From DTU052 sp050951725 (GTDB lineage Bacteria; Bacillota; Syntrophomonadia; Syntrophomonadales; DTU052), in contig JBMNJO010000001.1 of NCBI GenBank assembly GCA_050951725.1, positions 310,001-374,000 on the forward strand: DNA of 64,000 bases. Reading direction: 5' to 3'. The translations under genes were made by a program, and so were the position numbers. Shown piece by piece: positions 1-8,867 of the stretch (the first letter of the stretch is position 1; each line of letters begins with the position of its first letter). The notes beneath the pieces are model-generated. The model was not told the origin of the DNA. It was given only the letters and a program-made list of their open reading frames with translations, and made no database searches.

Positions 1-1
1 G

Positions 2-160
2 GCCCTGGCCAAGGAACTGCCGCGTTTCATGATACCCAAGTACATTGAGTTTCGAGATAGTTTGCCCATGACTGGCTCCAACAAGGTGGAAAAGTACAAG
101 CTGCGCCAGGAAGTCATTGATGTTAAGGGATTAAAAGAAAAAAGCGGCGTTCGCCGGTAA
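2..160 (+). CDS. Acyl-CoA synthetase (AMP-binding), C-terminal fragment
   Basis: Only the last 52 residues are inside the window; the reading frame is open from base 2 to the TAA at 160. The fragment has the C-terminal lid signature of AMP-dependent acyl-CoA ligases: a run PRFMIPKYIEF, then a short strand and TGSNKVEKYKLR. In that family the lysine of the (G/S)NK or GK motif contacts the acyl-adenylate in the first half reaction. Members activate carboxylic acids to CoA thioesters in the cytoplasm. The substrate cannot be told from this piece. The acyl-CoA dehydrogenases further along would fit a carboxylic-acid catabolic theme, but they lie 20 kb away, so no operon is implied. Confidence 0.8.
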   Translation, partial: ALAKELPRFMIPKYIEFRDSLPMTGSNKVEKYKLRQEVIDVKGLKEKSGVRR

Positions 161-401
161 CTATCAATGACATCTTTATTATAAAAACCGGGAAGTGTCG
201 AGCTATAGGTGTTGATATGAAGACAGCCTGGTTACCAGCAAGTGATTAGGTAGGATTGAATAACAATGGCCTGGATGTCATGGTCAGGTACCTACCGCTT
301 CGGGGAGATGATGCCAATATACCAATAGATTCGGCTCTGGAGAAATTAGTAATATTTATTCGCCTTTTTGCGGCAAAATCTTATTTGAATGGAGGATCTG
401 G

Positions 402-1664
402 ATGAACACAATCGAGGGAAACAGCAAGGTACCGGCTAAACGATGGTGGGTTATCGCCGCGATTTTTATAGCTTTCATTATTGCATATTTTGACCGTGTC
501 AATATCAATCTGCTGATCGCAGACCCTGGATTTTGCGCGGATCTAGGTATCACTGGTGACAAGGTAGCGCAGGGAGCTCTGGTCTCGGCATTTCTGTTCA
601 CTTATGGTTGTTTTAATTTCCTGATTGGCCCAGTTATTGACCGTTTTGGGCAACGGAGGACCTGGATGATAGCGGTCCTTCTCTGGGCATTGATCACGTT
701 TTTTGCAGGGTTTGTCAATTCACTGGTAGTCATGTTAATGTTCAGAGCCTTCCTGGGAATCGGGGAATCAGTTAATACACCGGCAACTAACAAGACGATA
801 AAGAAATGGTTTCCCCTTAATGAAAGGGGTAGGGCATCCTCGATTTGGAATGCAGCAACGGCTGGTGCGCCGGTGGTGGCCTTCCCAATTATTGCATGGT
901 TAATTGCCGAGTTTGGTTGGCGGGGGAGTTTCTATATTCTAGGTGTAGTCGGACTAATCCCCCTCATCTTCTTGGGAAAATACCTCTACGACTCGCCCAA
1001 GGAAAGTCCTAATATAGGGCCGGAAGAGCTTGCTTTTATTGAAGCCAACACTGAGGACTCGAATGTGGAAACCAAGATTGACTGGAGCTTCCTCAAAAGC
1101 AGTACTTTCTGGCTGGCCGCGTTTGGATACTCCATGGTAATGGCTATGCTATATGGATTACTCAGTTGGATGCCGGTTTATCTAAGTGAAACCCTGGGCT
1201 TTTCCTGGGCAGCCATGGGAGCATTATCATCTCTGCCCTACGCATTTGCGATTGTGGGGTCGCTCGTATCCGGTTGGCTGGTTGATAGAGTGAAGATGAA
1301 GGCAAATGTATCAAATGTTGCCATTATCCTTGCTGGCATATGCATCTACATGGGCATTAATTTCCAGAGCTCCATTGCGGTTGCCATTACGCTGTCGGTC
1401 GCAACTGGATTAGCAATGGTGTCCATCCCCGTATGGTTTGTTATGATTCTAAATGATGTTAAGGGTAGTGCCATGGCTACCGGAGCTGGATTCTTTAATG
1501 GCTGTGGTTACATTGCATCTTCAGTTACCCCGTTATTGGTTGGTGTTCTGGCTGCCAAGTTAGGGCTGGCTGGTGGGTTTGTAGCATTAATAGGTGCACT
1601 GGCCTTATGCCTCTTTGCGGGAATACTGATGAATATGAAGCAGAAGTCACAAATGGCCGCGTAG
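402..1664 (+). CDS. MFS transporter, anion:cation symporter-like
   Basis: A 420-residue polytopic membrane protein with about twelve hydrophobic segments in two sets of six, separated by a charged loop near residues 195-225. The loop after segment 2 carries DRFGQRRTW, the MFS A-like motif, and segment 4 begins with RAFLGIGESVNTPA, typical of the ACS group that imports organic anions such as sugar acids, phthalate or oxalate. A GGAGG site lies 6-7 bases before the ATG. It follows the acyl-CoA ligase tail by 241 bases on the same strand, so it could bring in the acid that the ligase activates; this is inference. The substrate is unknown. A strong terminator follows. Confidence 0.85.
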   Translation: MNTIEGNSKVPAKRWWVIAAIFIAFIIAYFDRVNINLLIADPGFCADLGITGDKVAQGALVSAFLFTYGCFNFLIGPVIDRFGQRRTWMIAVLLWALITFFAGFVNSLVVMLMFRAFLGIGESVNTPATNKTIKKWFPLNERGRASSIWNAATAGAPVVAFPIIAWLIAEFGWRGSFYILGVVGLIPLIFLGKYLYDSPKESPNIGPEELAFIEANTEDSNVETKIDWSFLKSSTFWLAAFGYSMVMAMLYGLLSWMPVYLSETLGFSWAAMGALSSLPYAFAIVGSLVSGWLVDRVKMKANVSNVAIILAGICIYMGINFQSSIAVAITLSVATGLAMVSIPVWFVMILNDVKGSAMATGAGFFNGCGYIASSVTPLLVGVLAAKLGLAGGFVALIGALALCLFAGILMNMKQKSQMAA

Positions 1665-1697
1665 TTGTAGATAGGGTAGAACAATACTGTTGGTCCG

Positions 1698-1742
1698 AAG
1701 CTTTCCTGTAGCCCGGCTCGCCCGCTGCAGGAAAGCTTTTTG
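1698..1742 (+). terminator. Rho-independent terminator after MFS gene
   Basis: Eleven-base perfect arms (AAGCTTTCCTG and its complement) enclose a GC-rich loop and are followed by TTTT. The outer flanks GGTCCG and CGGACC can extend the stem. Confidence 0.75.
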
Positions 1743-1959
1743 CTTGCCCGGACCAAAATCCGATTCTCGAATTATCAAAATGAAAGAGTTGGCTACTGTT
1801 CGAGGCATATTAAAACCTCTTGATTGATACCAACTGTACGTCCGAGCCGCTTACCAATGCCTCGGTTGGCGGCGCTTCCTTAATTTGCAGTCTGGAATCG
1901 CGAAGGAAACCGCGGGGTCCATACAGAATATATAAATTTTGGGGGAGAGGAGTGGTGTT

Positions 1960-2658
1960 ATGGAGGAAAACAAGCTGACCCTGGGAGAGAGGTTTTGGGG
2001 CATTTTCGCAAACCCGGTCCCGACTTTTAAAGCTATTGGAGAGGATCCCCGGATACTTGTACCGGCATTGGTGGTTATCGCCATTAATGTTCTGATTGGC
2101 TGGTTGGTTATTCCCGAAACCATTGCTTACACGGAATCAATTTTGGAGAGCAGTGGTCAGGCGATGACCCGTGAGGCTTTGGATATGGCTATAACCGGGA
2201 CCAAAATCAGCCTCATTGTGGGTTCTGCTCTGATGCCTCCGCTTATTTGGCTGGTCCAGGCGTTTCTGCTGGCTGTGGTTAAGCAGTTTACCGTTGGTGA
2301 GGCCACTTTTAAGCAGCTTTATGCGGTGGCCTTATTTGCCTGGTTGCCCCCGTTCCTGGGTGGCCTTATAAAGAGCATATTGATAAAGTTTATCGGGTTT
2401 GACGGTGCCATGGCCGTACAAACGAGTCTGGCCTTGTTTTTACCTTCGTCAATAGATTCCGGTTTCTGGTTCGTTTTCTTATCCAGGATGGACCTCTTCG
2501 GGCTCTGGGGTCTGGTGCTGCTTTCCCTGGGTGGTGCAACCGTCATGAAGAGAGACCCCTGGAAAACTGGCATTTACGTTTTCTCAGCCTGGCTGATCTA
2601 CGTTATTGTGGTAGCCTACTTGAGTGCAAGATTCGCCAATGTCCCGGGAATGTCATAG
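1960..2658 (+). CDS. Yip1 domain family membrane protein
   Basis: A 232-residue protein with a short cytoplasmic N-terminus (LTLGERFWGIFANPVPTFKAI, the usual opening of bacterial Yip1-domain proteins) and about five membrane segments between residues 30 and 225. I chose the ATG at 1960 because GGGGGAGAGGAG sits just ahead of it; an in-frame TTG at 1939 would lie inside that ribosome site. It stands 149 bases ahead of the MacA-like gene on the same strand. Bacterial Yip1 proteins are often found next to ABC exporters, but their role is not known and I do not assign one. Confidence 0.75.
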   Translation: MEENKLTLGERFWGIFANPVPTFKAIGEDPRILVPALVVIAINVLIGWLVIPETIAYTESILESSGQAMTREALDMAITGTKISLIVGSALMPPLIWLVQAFLLAVVKQFTVGEATFKQLYAVALFAWLPPFLGGLIKSILIKFIGFDGAMAVQTSLALFLPSSIDSGFWFVFLSRMDLFGLWGLVLLSLGGATVMKRDPWKTGIYVFSAWLIYVIVVAYLSARFANVPGMS

Positions 2659-2807
2659 TTTTGAGAGGCTTGTCACAAATCGGGGCCATGAAGTGTTATA
2701 TATTATGGGTCACTTATAAACCCGGGTCAGAAATTGAGCTGCCATTCCGGGAGAAAGTAAACTGGATATCGACTATATACCAGCATGCTTGAAGAGGAGA
2801 AGGTAAT

Positions 2808-4067
2808 TTGTCAAAGCAAGGTAAAGTCAAAATGTTACTTACCAAACGAAATCTGATCATCGTCGGAGTACTGTTGTTGATTGCTGTGGTAGGAATTAAT
2901 GTCTACCGGGTGCAGAATAAGGACGTGGTGAAGGTAAAAACCGCGTCGGTAACGGAACAGAAATTGGTGCAGACGGTTCTGGCTTCAGGTAAGGTGGTGG
3001 CTACGGATAAAAAGGTAATCTACAGCCAGGTGACGGGCACCGTGAAGAAGATTCATGTAAAGATGGGACAGGAGGTCCAGCCAGGGCAACTACTGATGGA
3101 ACTGGACATCCCTGATGGTCCCCAGAGGCTGGCCCAAGCCCGGGCGGCCTTAGCCAAGGCGGAGTCTGATCTGGCCAAAGCCGGGGCCAGCGAGAAGAGC
3201 CTGGAATTGATCGATGCTGAATCTACTTACTCTGAAGCCGAAGCCAGTTACCGGCTGGCCCAGGACCGGCTTAAGCGCAATCAGGTGCTGTATCAGGAAG
3301 GTGCAATATCGCTCGAGAGTCTTCAGGAAATCGAGTCGCAGTTTGCCTCCGCCGAGAGCCGATTCCGCAAAGCAGAGGCCGCTTTGAAAGTTGCGCAGGC
3401 CGGTGCGTCAGCAGCTCTCATGGGACTTCAGGCCGCGGTGGACAGCGCAGCAGCCAGTTTAGCGTTGCTGGAATGCCAGATGGGGCAGGAGGGATTGAAG
3501 TCAGATATCTCCGGAAGGGTCTTGTCCCTCGGCGTACGGGAAGGGGACATGATTACACCCAATACCATACTGATTACAGTAGGCAGTATCGACCAACTGG
3601 AGATTGTTGCAAATATTAATGAAGCTGATGGCCCTCAGCTTAAGATTGGGCAGAGGGTAGTAATCACCGGGAGCGCCATTATCGACCAGCATTATGTTGG
3701 AAAGATAACTGAGGTTGGGTTGGAAGCCAGAAGTCAGGTAAGAAATGAGAATGAGAGCTCAGATCTGCCGATAACGGTATCCTTGCCGGAGAAGACGCAG
3801 CTTCTCCCCGGTTACAATGTTGATCTGGAGATTACGACCCATGTTGACGAGAAGGCCTTGGTGGTTCCTTACGAGGCAGTTATCGAGCAGGAGGATGTTC
3901 CCTGCGTTTACGTGGTCCGGGACGATAAAGCCCACCTGCAGAAGGTAGTTCCGGGCATTTATGATAATTTCAATATCCAGATCAAGGAGGGCTTGAAGAA
4001 GGGGGATAAGGTATTGCTCGAACATCCTCCCGAATTGAAAGAAGGCAGTAGGGTTAGATCAAGATGA
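2808..4067 (+). CDS. Efflux periplasmic-adaptor (MacA/HlyD-like)
   Basis: A 419-residue membrane-fusion protein. One N-terminal anchor lies at about residues 13-32. Next come a split biotinyl-lipoyl domain (VTGTVKKIHVKMGQEVQPGQLL near 75, returning as SDISGRVLSLGVREGD near 225), a long helical hairpin rich in Ala/Glu at about 100-220, and a beta-barrel domain. The TTG at 2808 is preceded by GAAGAGGAGAAGG at good spacing. It overlaps the ATPase gene by four bases, so translation is coupled. In a single-membrane Gram-positive it would work as an extracytoplasmic adaptor, as in the Bacillus YknX-YknYZ system. The substrate is unknown. Confidence 0.9.
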   Translation: MSKQGKVKMLLTKRNLIIVGVLLLIAVVGINVYRVQNKDVVKVKTASVTEQKLVQTVLASGKVVATDKKVIYSQVTGTVKKIHVKMGQEVQPGQLLMELDIPDGPQRLAQARAALAKAESDLAKAGASEKSLELIDAESTYSEAEASYRLAQDRLKRNQVLYQEGAISLESLQEIESQFASAESRFRKAEAALKVAQAGASAALMGLQAAVDSAAASLALLECQMGQEGLKSDISGRVLSLGVREGDMITPNTILITVGSIDQLEIVANINEADGPQLKIGQRVVITGSAIIDQHYVGKITEVGLEARSQVRNENESSDLPITVSLPEKTQLLPGYNVDLEITTHVDEKALVVPYEAVIEQEDVPCVYVVRDDKAHLQKVVPGIYDNFNIQIKEGLKKGDKVLLEHPPELKEGSRVRSR

Positions 4068-4801
4068 TAAAAGTTGAGCAGCTTACCAAGATATACGACA
4101 CCGGAATTGTAAGGGTCGAAGCTCTGGTTGATCTGAATTTGGAGGTCAGTAGAGGCGAGTTTCTAGCGATAATGGGACCATCAGGTTCCGGCAAGTCAAC
4201 GCTTATGAACATTCTGGGCTGTCTGGACCGAAGTACGTCAGGGGATTATTATCTGGAAAGTGTCCCCATCAGCACCCTGGATGAGATTGAACTGGCAAAA
4301 ATCCGTAACCAAAAGATCGGCTTTATATTTCAGACCTTCAATCTCCTGCCGCGTATGGATGCCCTCCGCAATGTGGAAGTCCCGATGCTTTATTCCGGGA
4401 CAGATCCCCGCGATAGACGGAAACGTGCCTGGGAGGCACTGGAGAAGGTAGGCCTGGCTGATCATGCCCATCACCGTCCCAACGAACTTTCCGGAGGTCA
4501 GCGCCAGCGGGTGGCTATAGCCCGGGCCCTGGTGAACGATCCCAGTATCATACTGGCTGATGAACCTACCGGTAACCTCGATACCAGGTCAGGACTGGAG
4601 ATAATGTCTATAATTCAGGATCTTAACCGCCAGGGGGTAACGGTTATTTTGGTTACCCATGAACAGGAAATATCCCGCCATGCCCAGCGGGTAGTTTATT
4701 TTCGGGACGGGCGCCTGGTTAAATCTGAGCTGATAGATTCACCAATGAGCGCTGCCGAGACCTTGAACGCAATGAAACAGCAGATGGGGGACCGCCTGTG
4801 A
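4064..4801 (+). CDS. ABC exporter ATPase (MacB/YknY/LolD type)
   Basis: A 245-residue nucleotide-binding subunit. Visible motifs are Walker A GPSGSGKST near residue 38, Q-loop FIFQTFNLLPRM, signature LSGGQRQR near 140, Walker B IILADEPTGNLD, and H-loop VTHE. The TGNLD extension after Walker B is typical of the MacB/LolD/FtsE branch. Start and stop codons overlap both neighbours (ATGA with the adaptor, GTGA with the permease), giving a tight three-gene operon with the permease that carries the FtsX fold. It should power export or extraction of a peptide, lipid or amphiphile. Confidence 0.93.
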   Translation: MIKVEQLTKIYDTGIVRVEALVDLNLEVSRGEFLAIMGPSGSGKSTLMNILGCLDRSTSGDYYLESVPISTLDEIELAKIRNQKIGFIFQTFNLLPRMDALRNVEVPMLYSGTDPRDRRKRAWEALEKVGLADHAHHRPNELSGGQRQRVAIARALVNDPSIILADEPTGNLDTRSGLEIMSIIQDLNRQGVTVILVTHEQEISRHAQRVVYFRDGRLVKSELIDSPMSAAETLNAMKQQMGDRL

Positions 4802-5991
4802 CATTCTGGGAAATGATGAAGATGGCTCTGGAAAGCATATGGGCCAACCGGCTGCGGTCGGCTCTTACCATGTTAGGAATCATTATCGGGGTAATGTCGG
4901 TCATACTGGTGGTTACCATCGGACAGGGGGGACAGGCCCGTATTTTAAGCGAGATGGAGGGACTGGGAACCAACCTGTTTGCCGTATATATAGGGTCGGT
5001 GGACGATGGCAACTATGAACGCTACCGGTTTACCCTCGAGGATTGCCGGGCGATCAGGGAGTCGGTCGACAGCATTAACGGCCTGGTGCCCATATCCTAT
5101 GCTTATACCACCGTTGAGGGTCTGCACCAGAAGGATTCAGCCACTATATATGGTACTGAAGGTGATTATGACGAGGTCTGTAATTTAAAGATGGCTGAAG
5201 GCCGCTTTTTCAACTCCGTTGATAACGCTGTTGGCCGTCGGGTTATGGTTATAAACCAGAGACTGGCCGAGGATATGTTTGGCTCCGCCCGCGAGGCAGT
5301 GGGAAAGAAGCTGAAGGTCAAGCAGATGTCAGTCGTGATATGCGGGGTGGCTGAATCCAGTTCGGGGATATTTGGCCCGGAGAGACCCACCGTTTACCTC
5401 CCCATAAAGTTACATTTCCGTTTGTTCGACAGCGAAGACAATATAAGCGAAATTTACGGAACCGCGGTGAGCAAGGACCAGGTGGAGGATGCTGCCAAAA
5501 AGGTTATCAGAGTACTGGAGGTACGTCACCAGGCCAAGGATCCGGACATCTATCAATTTGTTACCATGGCCCAACAGATGGAGGCGGCGGATCAGGTGCT
5601 CGCTATCATAACTACGATAATTGGAGCCATCGCAGGAATCTCACTCCTGGTCGGGGGAATTGGCATTATGAACATCATGATGGTCTCGGTTACCGAGAGA
5701 ACCCGGGAGATTGGGATAAGAATGGCCTTAGGCGCAAGAAGAGAGGATATAATGAAGCAGTTTCTGATTGAATCGGTGGTATTAAGTCTGGCCGGCGGTC
5801 TGATCGGGATGATCCTGGGGATCGGCATATCAATGATCGTCTGCATGGCCATGGACATGCCGGTGGTCATATCCCTGGGAACGGTCATCCTCGCCATGCT
5901 TTTCTCCATCGCGGTCGGCATATTCTTCGGTCTCTACCCCGCCAACCGTGCCGCCAAACAAGACCCCATCGATGCACTGCGCTATGAATAG
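4798..5991 (+). CDS. ABC permease with MacB periplasmic core and FtsX domain
   Basis: A 397-residue permease. It has one N-terminal membrane segment (about residues 18-42, after NRLRSALTMLGIIIG), an extracytoplasmic MacB_PCD domain of about 220 residues, and an FtsX-type C-terminal block of three segments starting near IGAIAGISLLVGGIGIMNIMMVS. The conserved coupling sequence VTERTREIGIRMALGARR follows that first FtsX segment. The GTG start overlaps the stop of the ATPase gene. Four membrane segments and this layout are those of MacB/YknZ mechanotransmission transporters. It ends with the expected PANRAAKQDPIDALRYE tail, so it is complete. Confidence 0.92.
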   Translation: MTFWEMMKMALESIWANRLRSALTMLGIIIGVMSVILVVTIGQGGQARILSEMEGLGTNLFAVYIGSVDDGNYERYRFTLEDCRAIRESVDSINGLVPISYAYTTVEGLHQKDSATIYGTEGDYDEVCNLKMAEGRFFNSVDNAVGRRVMVINQRLAEDMFGSAREAVGKKLKVKQMSVVICGVAESSSGIFGPERPTVYLPIKLHFRLFDSEDNISEIYGTAVSKDQVEDAAKKVIRVLEVRHQAKDPDIYQFVTMAQQMEAADQVLAIITTIIGAIAGISLLVGGIGIMNIMMVSVTERTREIGIRMALGARREDIMKQFLIESVVLSLAGGLIGMILGIGISMIVCMAMDMPVVISLGTVILAMLFSIAVGIFFGLYPANRAAKQDPIDALRYE

Positions 5992-6006
5992 TTGGGTAGA
6001 TCTATT

Positions 6007-6335
6007 TCGGGGACACCATACTAAATTTTTAGGACGATTCACCAGCTGTATTAAATGCTAAGGTGAGGAAGTTAACGAGATCTCCAAGGACGACTTGGAG
6101 ATCTTGATGGACTACGCGGACAAGATCTTGGAAGTTGCGATCGACGTCAAGGTCGAGTGGGAAAGGAAATCCTCTGCTGGAAGGAGAGGGGGCGCAAGCC
6201 CCCTTTTATTTTAACCCTGCTACGCAGATTTGCCCGGGGCGCCGGGGCGGGCACCCCCTGGGGCGCGGGAAGCGGCCCCCGACGACAGAAAGTTAGTGTG
6301 GTGTACCCTAATTAAATTTAGTATGGTGTTCCCGA
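6007..6335. repeat. 329-bp element bounded by 22-bp inverted repeats
   Basis: The left arm (6007-6028, TCGGGGACACCATACTAAAT then TT) and the right arm (6314-6335) are inverted copies with one mismatch. Inside are a perfect 11-bp hairpin with 5-base loop (6078-6104), an open frame from 6062 without a normal start that would read EEVNEISKDDLEILMDYADK and on to a TAA at 6213, a GCAA-loop terminator, and a GC-rich patch near 6230-6285. The arms belong to the same sequence family as the palindromes at 8868 and 50474. It looks like a small non-autonomous mobile unit or a paired REP structure. I do not recognise the internal frame. Confidence 0.6.
6188..6212 (+). terminator. Intrinsic terminator with GCAA loop
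   Basis: GGGGGC-GCAA-GCCCCC followed by TTTTATTTT. It is about 190 bases after the ABC permease stop and inside the inverted-repeat element, so it may end the exporter transcript or a short RNA from the element. Confidence 0.8.
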
Positions 6336-6421
6336 ATTGTCCCACCAATTAGTACTTGCGCGCTGAGGTGCCAAAATCGTCCCTGCCTTGCACATCCGCC
6401 CCGCCCGTGGCAAACAATACT

Positions 6422-7480
6422 TTAGGGAAGAATTACAATGTTGGTGGATACCGGACGCTGTTTTCCGTCCGAGGGGCGATTCAGGGTTCGGCCCTGGAAC
6501 ACGAAGGTGCTGGAACCACCACCATCGAGGTTGTAACCTTCCTTAACTCCCAGCTCAGCCAGCTTGATCTGCAGTCGTTCAAGGGTCACTCCGGAACTCC
6601 AGTCAGACTGGCGTCCGTCGACCACAATCATGATAAAGTCACCATTGGCATACTCGCCGATAATGGTGCGCGGTTGTTTAGTTGTTGCCCATTCCTTGGG
6701 AACCGCTAATGGCAGACCATCTTTGATCAGTACCGGCAGGAAACTTACTCCCTGCAGCGGTTGAAGGCTCATGAGACTCTCTTTGTCGTAGAACTTGCCG
6801 CCAATCATTTTGCCGTTGCGATCGATCCCGGCAAAGAAAACATCACCGTTGGAAGGACTGAAATCATGGTTGACCAGTTTTCCATCAATCACGGTATTGC
6901 CGATGGGCATTATACGAGTCCGTCCGCCTTGAACCGATGAATAGAACCCCCCGCCATTTATACCCAGAATGGCCCCGGTGCGGGCGACTGCACTGCTGGT
7001 GGTCTCTGTTTGTCCCAGGGTGTCCTTGCCCAAAACAACCTTTACCGCATTGGGATCAAACAGCTTGACCTTGGCTATGTAACCGCGGTAGCCTAATTCA
7101 TCAAGTTTGAAAACCTTGATTTCCACCCGCCCGGAACGATAACTCTCCACCGGCGGCCCCAGCATGGCCAGAATACGTTCCTCATATATCTGGTCTGAAT
7201 TCTGCTTGTGTTCCTGGCTGCGGCTGGCCAGTTCCTGCAGGATTTTTTGTTGCTCCTGATATTCCCTCTCCTGCTCAGCCGCTATTTCACTCATAATAGT
7301 TGCATTTTGCCGCAGAGCAAACAGGCTTTCTTCAAGTGAATCAGCACCCTTGTTTATGTCCTGGATAGGAAGTGACAGGGCCTGAGCCCTATGTTCAAAC
7401 CCGATCAAAGAGGAAGCCAGTCCAATGAACGGTGCCAGCAGGAATAAGGGGATTATGATTAACGATACTTTCCAGCGCAT
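6422..7480 (-). CDS. Phosphodiester glycosidase (NAGPA) family exported protein
   Basis: A 352-residue protein with an N-terminal signal or anchor (residues 5-25), a helical region of about 50 residues rich in Gln/Glu (coiled coil, about 60-100), and a C-terminal NAGPA-type domain. That domain shows GILGINGGGFYSS, TRIMPIGNTVIDGK, PRTIIGEYANGDFIMIVVDG and the hallmark GYNLDGGGSSTFVFQG near the end. Family members are linked to exopolysaccharide or cell-envelope glycan metabolism, and the human homologue uncovers mannose-6-phosphate. The stop codon of the upstream gene touches this start, so the two are co-translated. Exact substrate unknown. Confidence 0.85.
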   Translation of the reverse strand: MRWKVSLIIIPLFLLAPFIGLASSLIGFEHRAQALSLPIQDINKGADSLEESLFALRQNATIMSEIAAEQEREYQEQQKILQELASRSQEHKQNSDQIYEERILAMLGPPVESYRSGRVEIKVFKLDELGYRGYIAKVKLFDPNAVKVVLGKDTLGQTETTSSAVARTGAILGINGGGFYSSVQGGRTRIMPIGNTVIDGKLVNHDFSPSNGDVFFAGIDRNGKMIGGKFYDKESLMSLQPLQGVSFLPVLIKDGLPLAVPKEWATTKQPRTIIGEYANGDFIMIVVDGRQSDWSSGVTLERLQIKLAELGVKEGYNLDGGGSSTFVFQGRTLNRPSDGKQRPVSTNIVILP

Positions 7481-7864
7481 TTAAGGTGCCTCTTTCAGTA
7501 TAGCCAGGCTTTCCGCCAATAACTGCAACTGCTTATCAAGATCCTGAATCTTCTGGTTCAGGTTTTGCTGGGTGGTGCCGGAACTGGCCAGAGTCTGATC
7601 GGCGTTGCTTAGAGCCAGTTGAATCTGGTCAATCTCGTTGGCCATGGAATCCAATTGGTTCTGCATCGTCTGTACATGTACCGCATTGGTCTGCTGAACC
7701 GCCTCAATGGAGCGGTCAATGTACAGTTTGCCAACGTAGTAGCCGCCTACCACCATCAGAAACCAGACGATGACCGCGATCGAGATAACCGTAACCGGTC
7801 TTGGAGCCGAGCCTTCCCGCTTTTTCGGTGAAGGAGGGTAATCCGAATTTTGGATCTGAGTCAA
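7481..7864 (-). CDS. Small membrane-anchored coiled-coil protein
   Basis: A 127-residue protein with a basic N-terminus, one membrane segment at about residues 25-47 (VISIAVIVWFLMVVGGYYVG) and a long heptad-like helical tail from about 55 to the end, rich in Gln, Asn and Leu. It ends directly against the start of the phosphodiester glycosidase-like gene, whose own N-terminal part is also helical, so the two may form a membrane complex through their coiled coils. No family recognised. Confidence 0.7.
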   Translation of the reverse strand: MTQIQNSDYPPSPKKREGSAPRPVTVISIAVIVWFLMVVGGYYVGKLYIDRSIEAVQQTNAVHVQTMQNQLDSMANEIDQIQLALSNADQTLASSGTTQQNLNQKIQDLDKQLQLLAESLAILKEAP

Positions 7865-8270
7865 AACATCACACCTTTCTTATAAACCCACAAGAATGGA
7901 ATTCCAGGAAATTAAATGCCAACCAAATCGCTTTTTCGACACTATAGAGGTCCATTCCTGCCTGGAATACCTCGCAGTATTGACGTATTTAGGTTGTGTT
8001 CGTAATCCATTCCGAAGTAAAAATATCTAAACATCGACAGACCTCATCGAAAATGTCCGTGCTGCCAGGGAACCCTCTTCCACAAAACCTGTAGTTAGTC
8101 TAATAGGGAAAAGCCCGCAGGACGATTTAATATCTTTAACAACTGCTGTGCTACTAAACCTGTCCCCCGGTCTCAAATTGATTTTGGCGCAAAAGTTGTT
8201 TATTATTAGGACAAAGCTTATCAAGTTTATCAGGAATAGTTTGTTATATACGTATTTGGGGGTGGGTTTG
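7865..8270. other. Intergenic region without a supported gene
   Basis: About 400 bases between divergent genes. It should hold the promoters for the glycosidase pair (minus) and the CGGC protein (plus), but I see no box pair I would defend. A minus-strand open frame through 8027-8596 overlaps the CGGC gene and has no recognisable protein. Confidence 0.5.
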
Positions 8271-8786
8271 ATGAAATGGACTAAAGAAGCCGAAGAAGAA
8301 CTAAAAAAGGTGCCGGCATTTGTGAGGCGCATGGCCAAAAAGGCGGTTGAGGAGCAGGCTAGGAAGACGGGAAAGACTGAGATTACTGTCGAGGATGTCC
8401 GAGCAGGGCGGGAACGGCATATCTCATTTATTGAAAAGCAGCCCAAGCCGGGTGAAGAAAAGACGAGAATCGCGGTGGTGCGGTGCGAGATTGTATCTGA
8501 GGTTTGCCCGGGAGTGGCTTGTTTTAGGGCTTTCCATGCAAGGCACTCGCATTTTTCGCAATACGGAGACAATACGGAAATAATCGGATACTTCACCTGC
8601 GGTGGCTGTCCGGGGAGAAGAGTATCACGACTGGTAGAAAAACTGGTGGATCATGGTCTCGACGCGGTGCATCTATCATCATGTATGATGCTGGAGGGCG
8701 ATTATCCCAAATGCCCCTACCGAAACCAGATAAAAAAGAGTATTGAGGCCAAAGGAATCCGGGTGGTAGAAGGAACACATCACTGA
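8271..8786 (+). CDS. PCP_red-like helical domain fused to CGGC domain protein
   Basis: A 171-residue protein in two parts. Residues 1-45 (MKWTKEAEEELKKVPAFVRRMAKK, then VEEQARKTGKTEITVEDV) match the small helical domain found at the C-terminus of light-independent protochlorophyllide reductase subunits and in other redox proteins. Residues 65-171 form a CGGC domain: CPGVACFRAF, FTCGGCPGRR, HLSSCMM and a final CPYR, giving a cysteine set suited to metal or Fe-S binding. The ATG at 8271 follows TTTGGGGGTGGG; the frame is open further upstream but has no better start. CGGC proteins occur mostly in anaerobes and their reaction is unknown. Confidence 0.8.
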   Translation: MKWTKEAEEELKKVPAFVRRMAKKAVEEQARKTGKTEITVEDVRAGRERHISFIEKQPKPGEEKTRIAVVRCEIVSEVCPGVACFRAFHARHSHFSQYGDNTEIIGYFTCGGCPGRRVSRLVEKLVDHGLDAVHLSSCMMLEGDYPKCPYRNQIKKSIEAKGIRVVEGTHH

Positions 8787-8816
8787 TTCCGGCACGCAAA
8801 CAAGGGACAGGCCGAG

Positions 8817-8844
8817 CGAATCATGGGGAACTGTCCCCATGATT
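8817..8844. repeat. Short palindrome, GGGGAACTGTCCCC core
   Basis: Twelve-base perfect arms (GAATCATGGGGA and its complement) around a 4-base loop, between the CGGC gene and the larger palindrome. No T tract follows, so it is more likely a REP-type repeat than a terminator, although it could stall transcription. Confidence 0.6.
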
Positions 8845-8867
8845 CACTCACCTATTCGAGGTTAAGC

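Noticed and set aside
2808..5991. Calling the exporter macAB proper
   Set aside because: MacB proper fuses ATPase and permease; here they are separate genes, as in the YknXYZ type, so only the family is stated.
8027..8596. Minus-strand open frame of 189 codons overlapping the CGGC gene
   Set aside because: Overlaps a well-supported gene antisense and shows no protein family or ribosome site.
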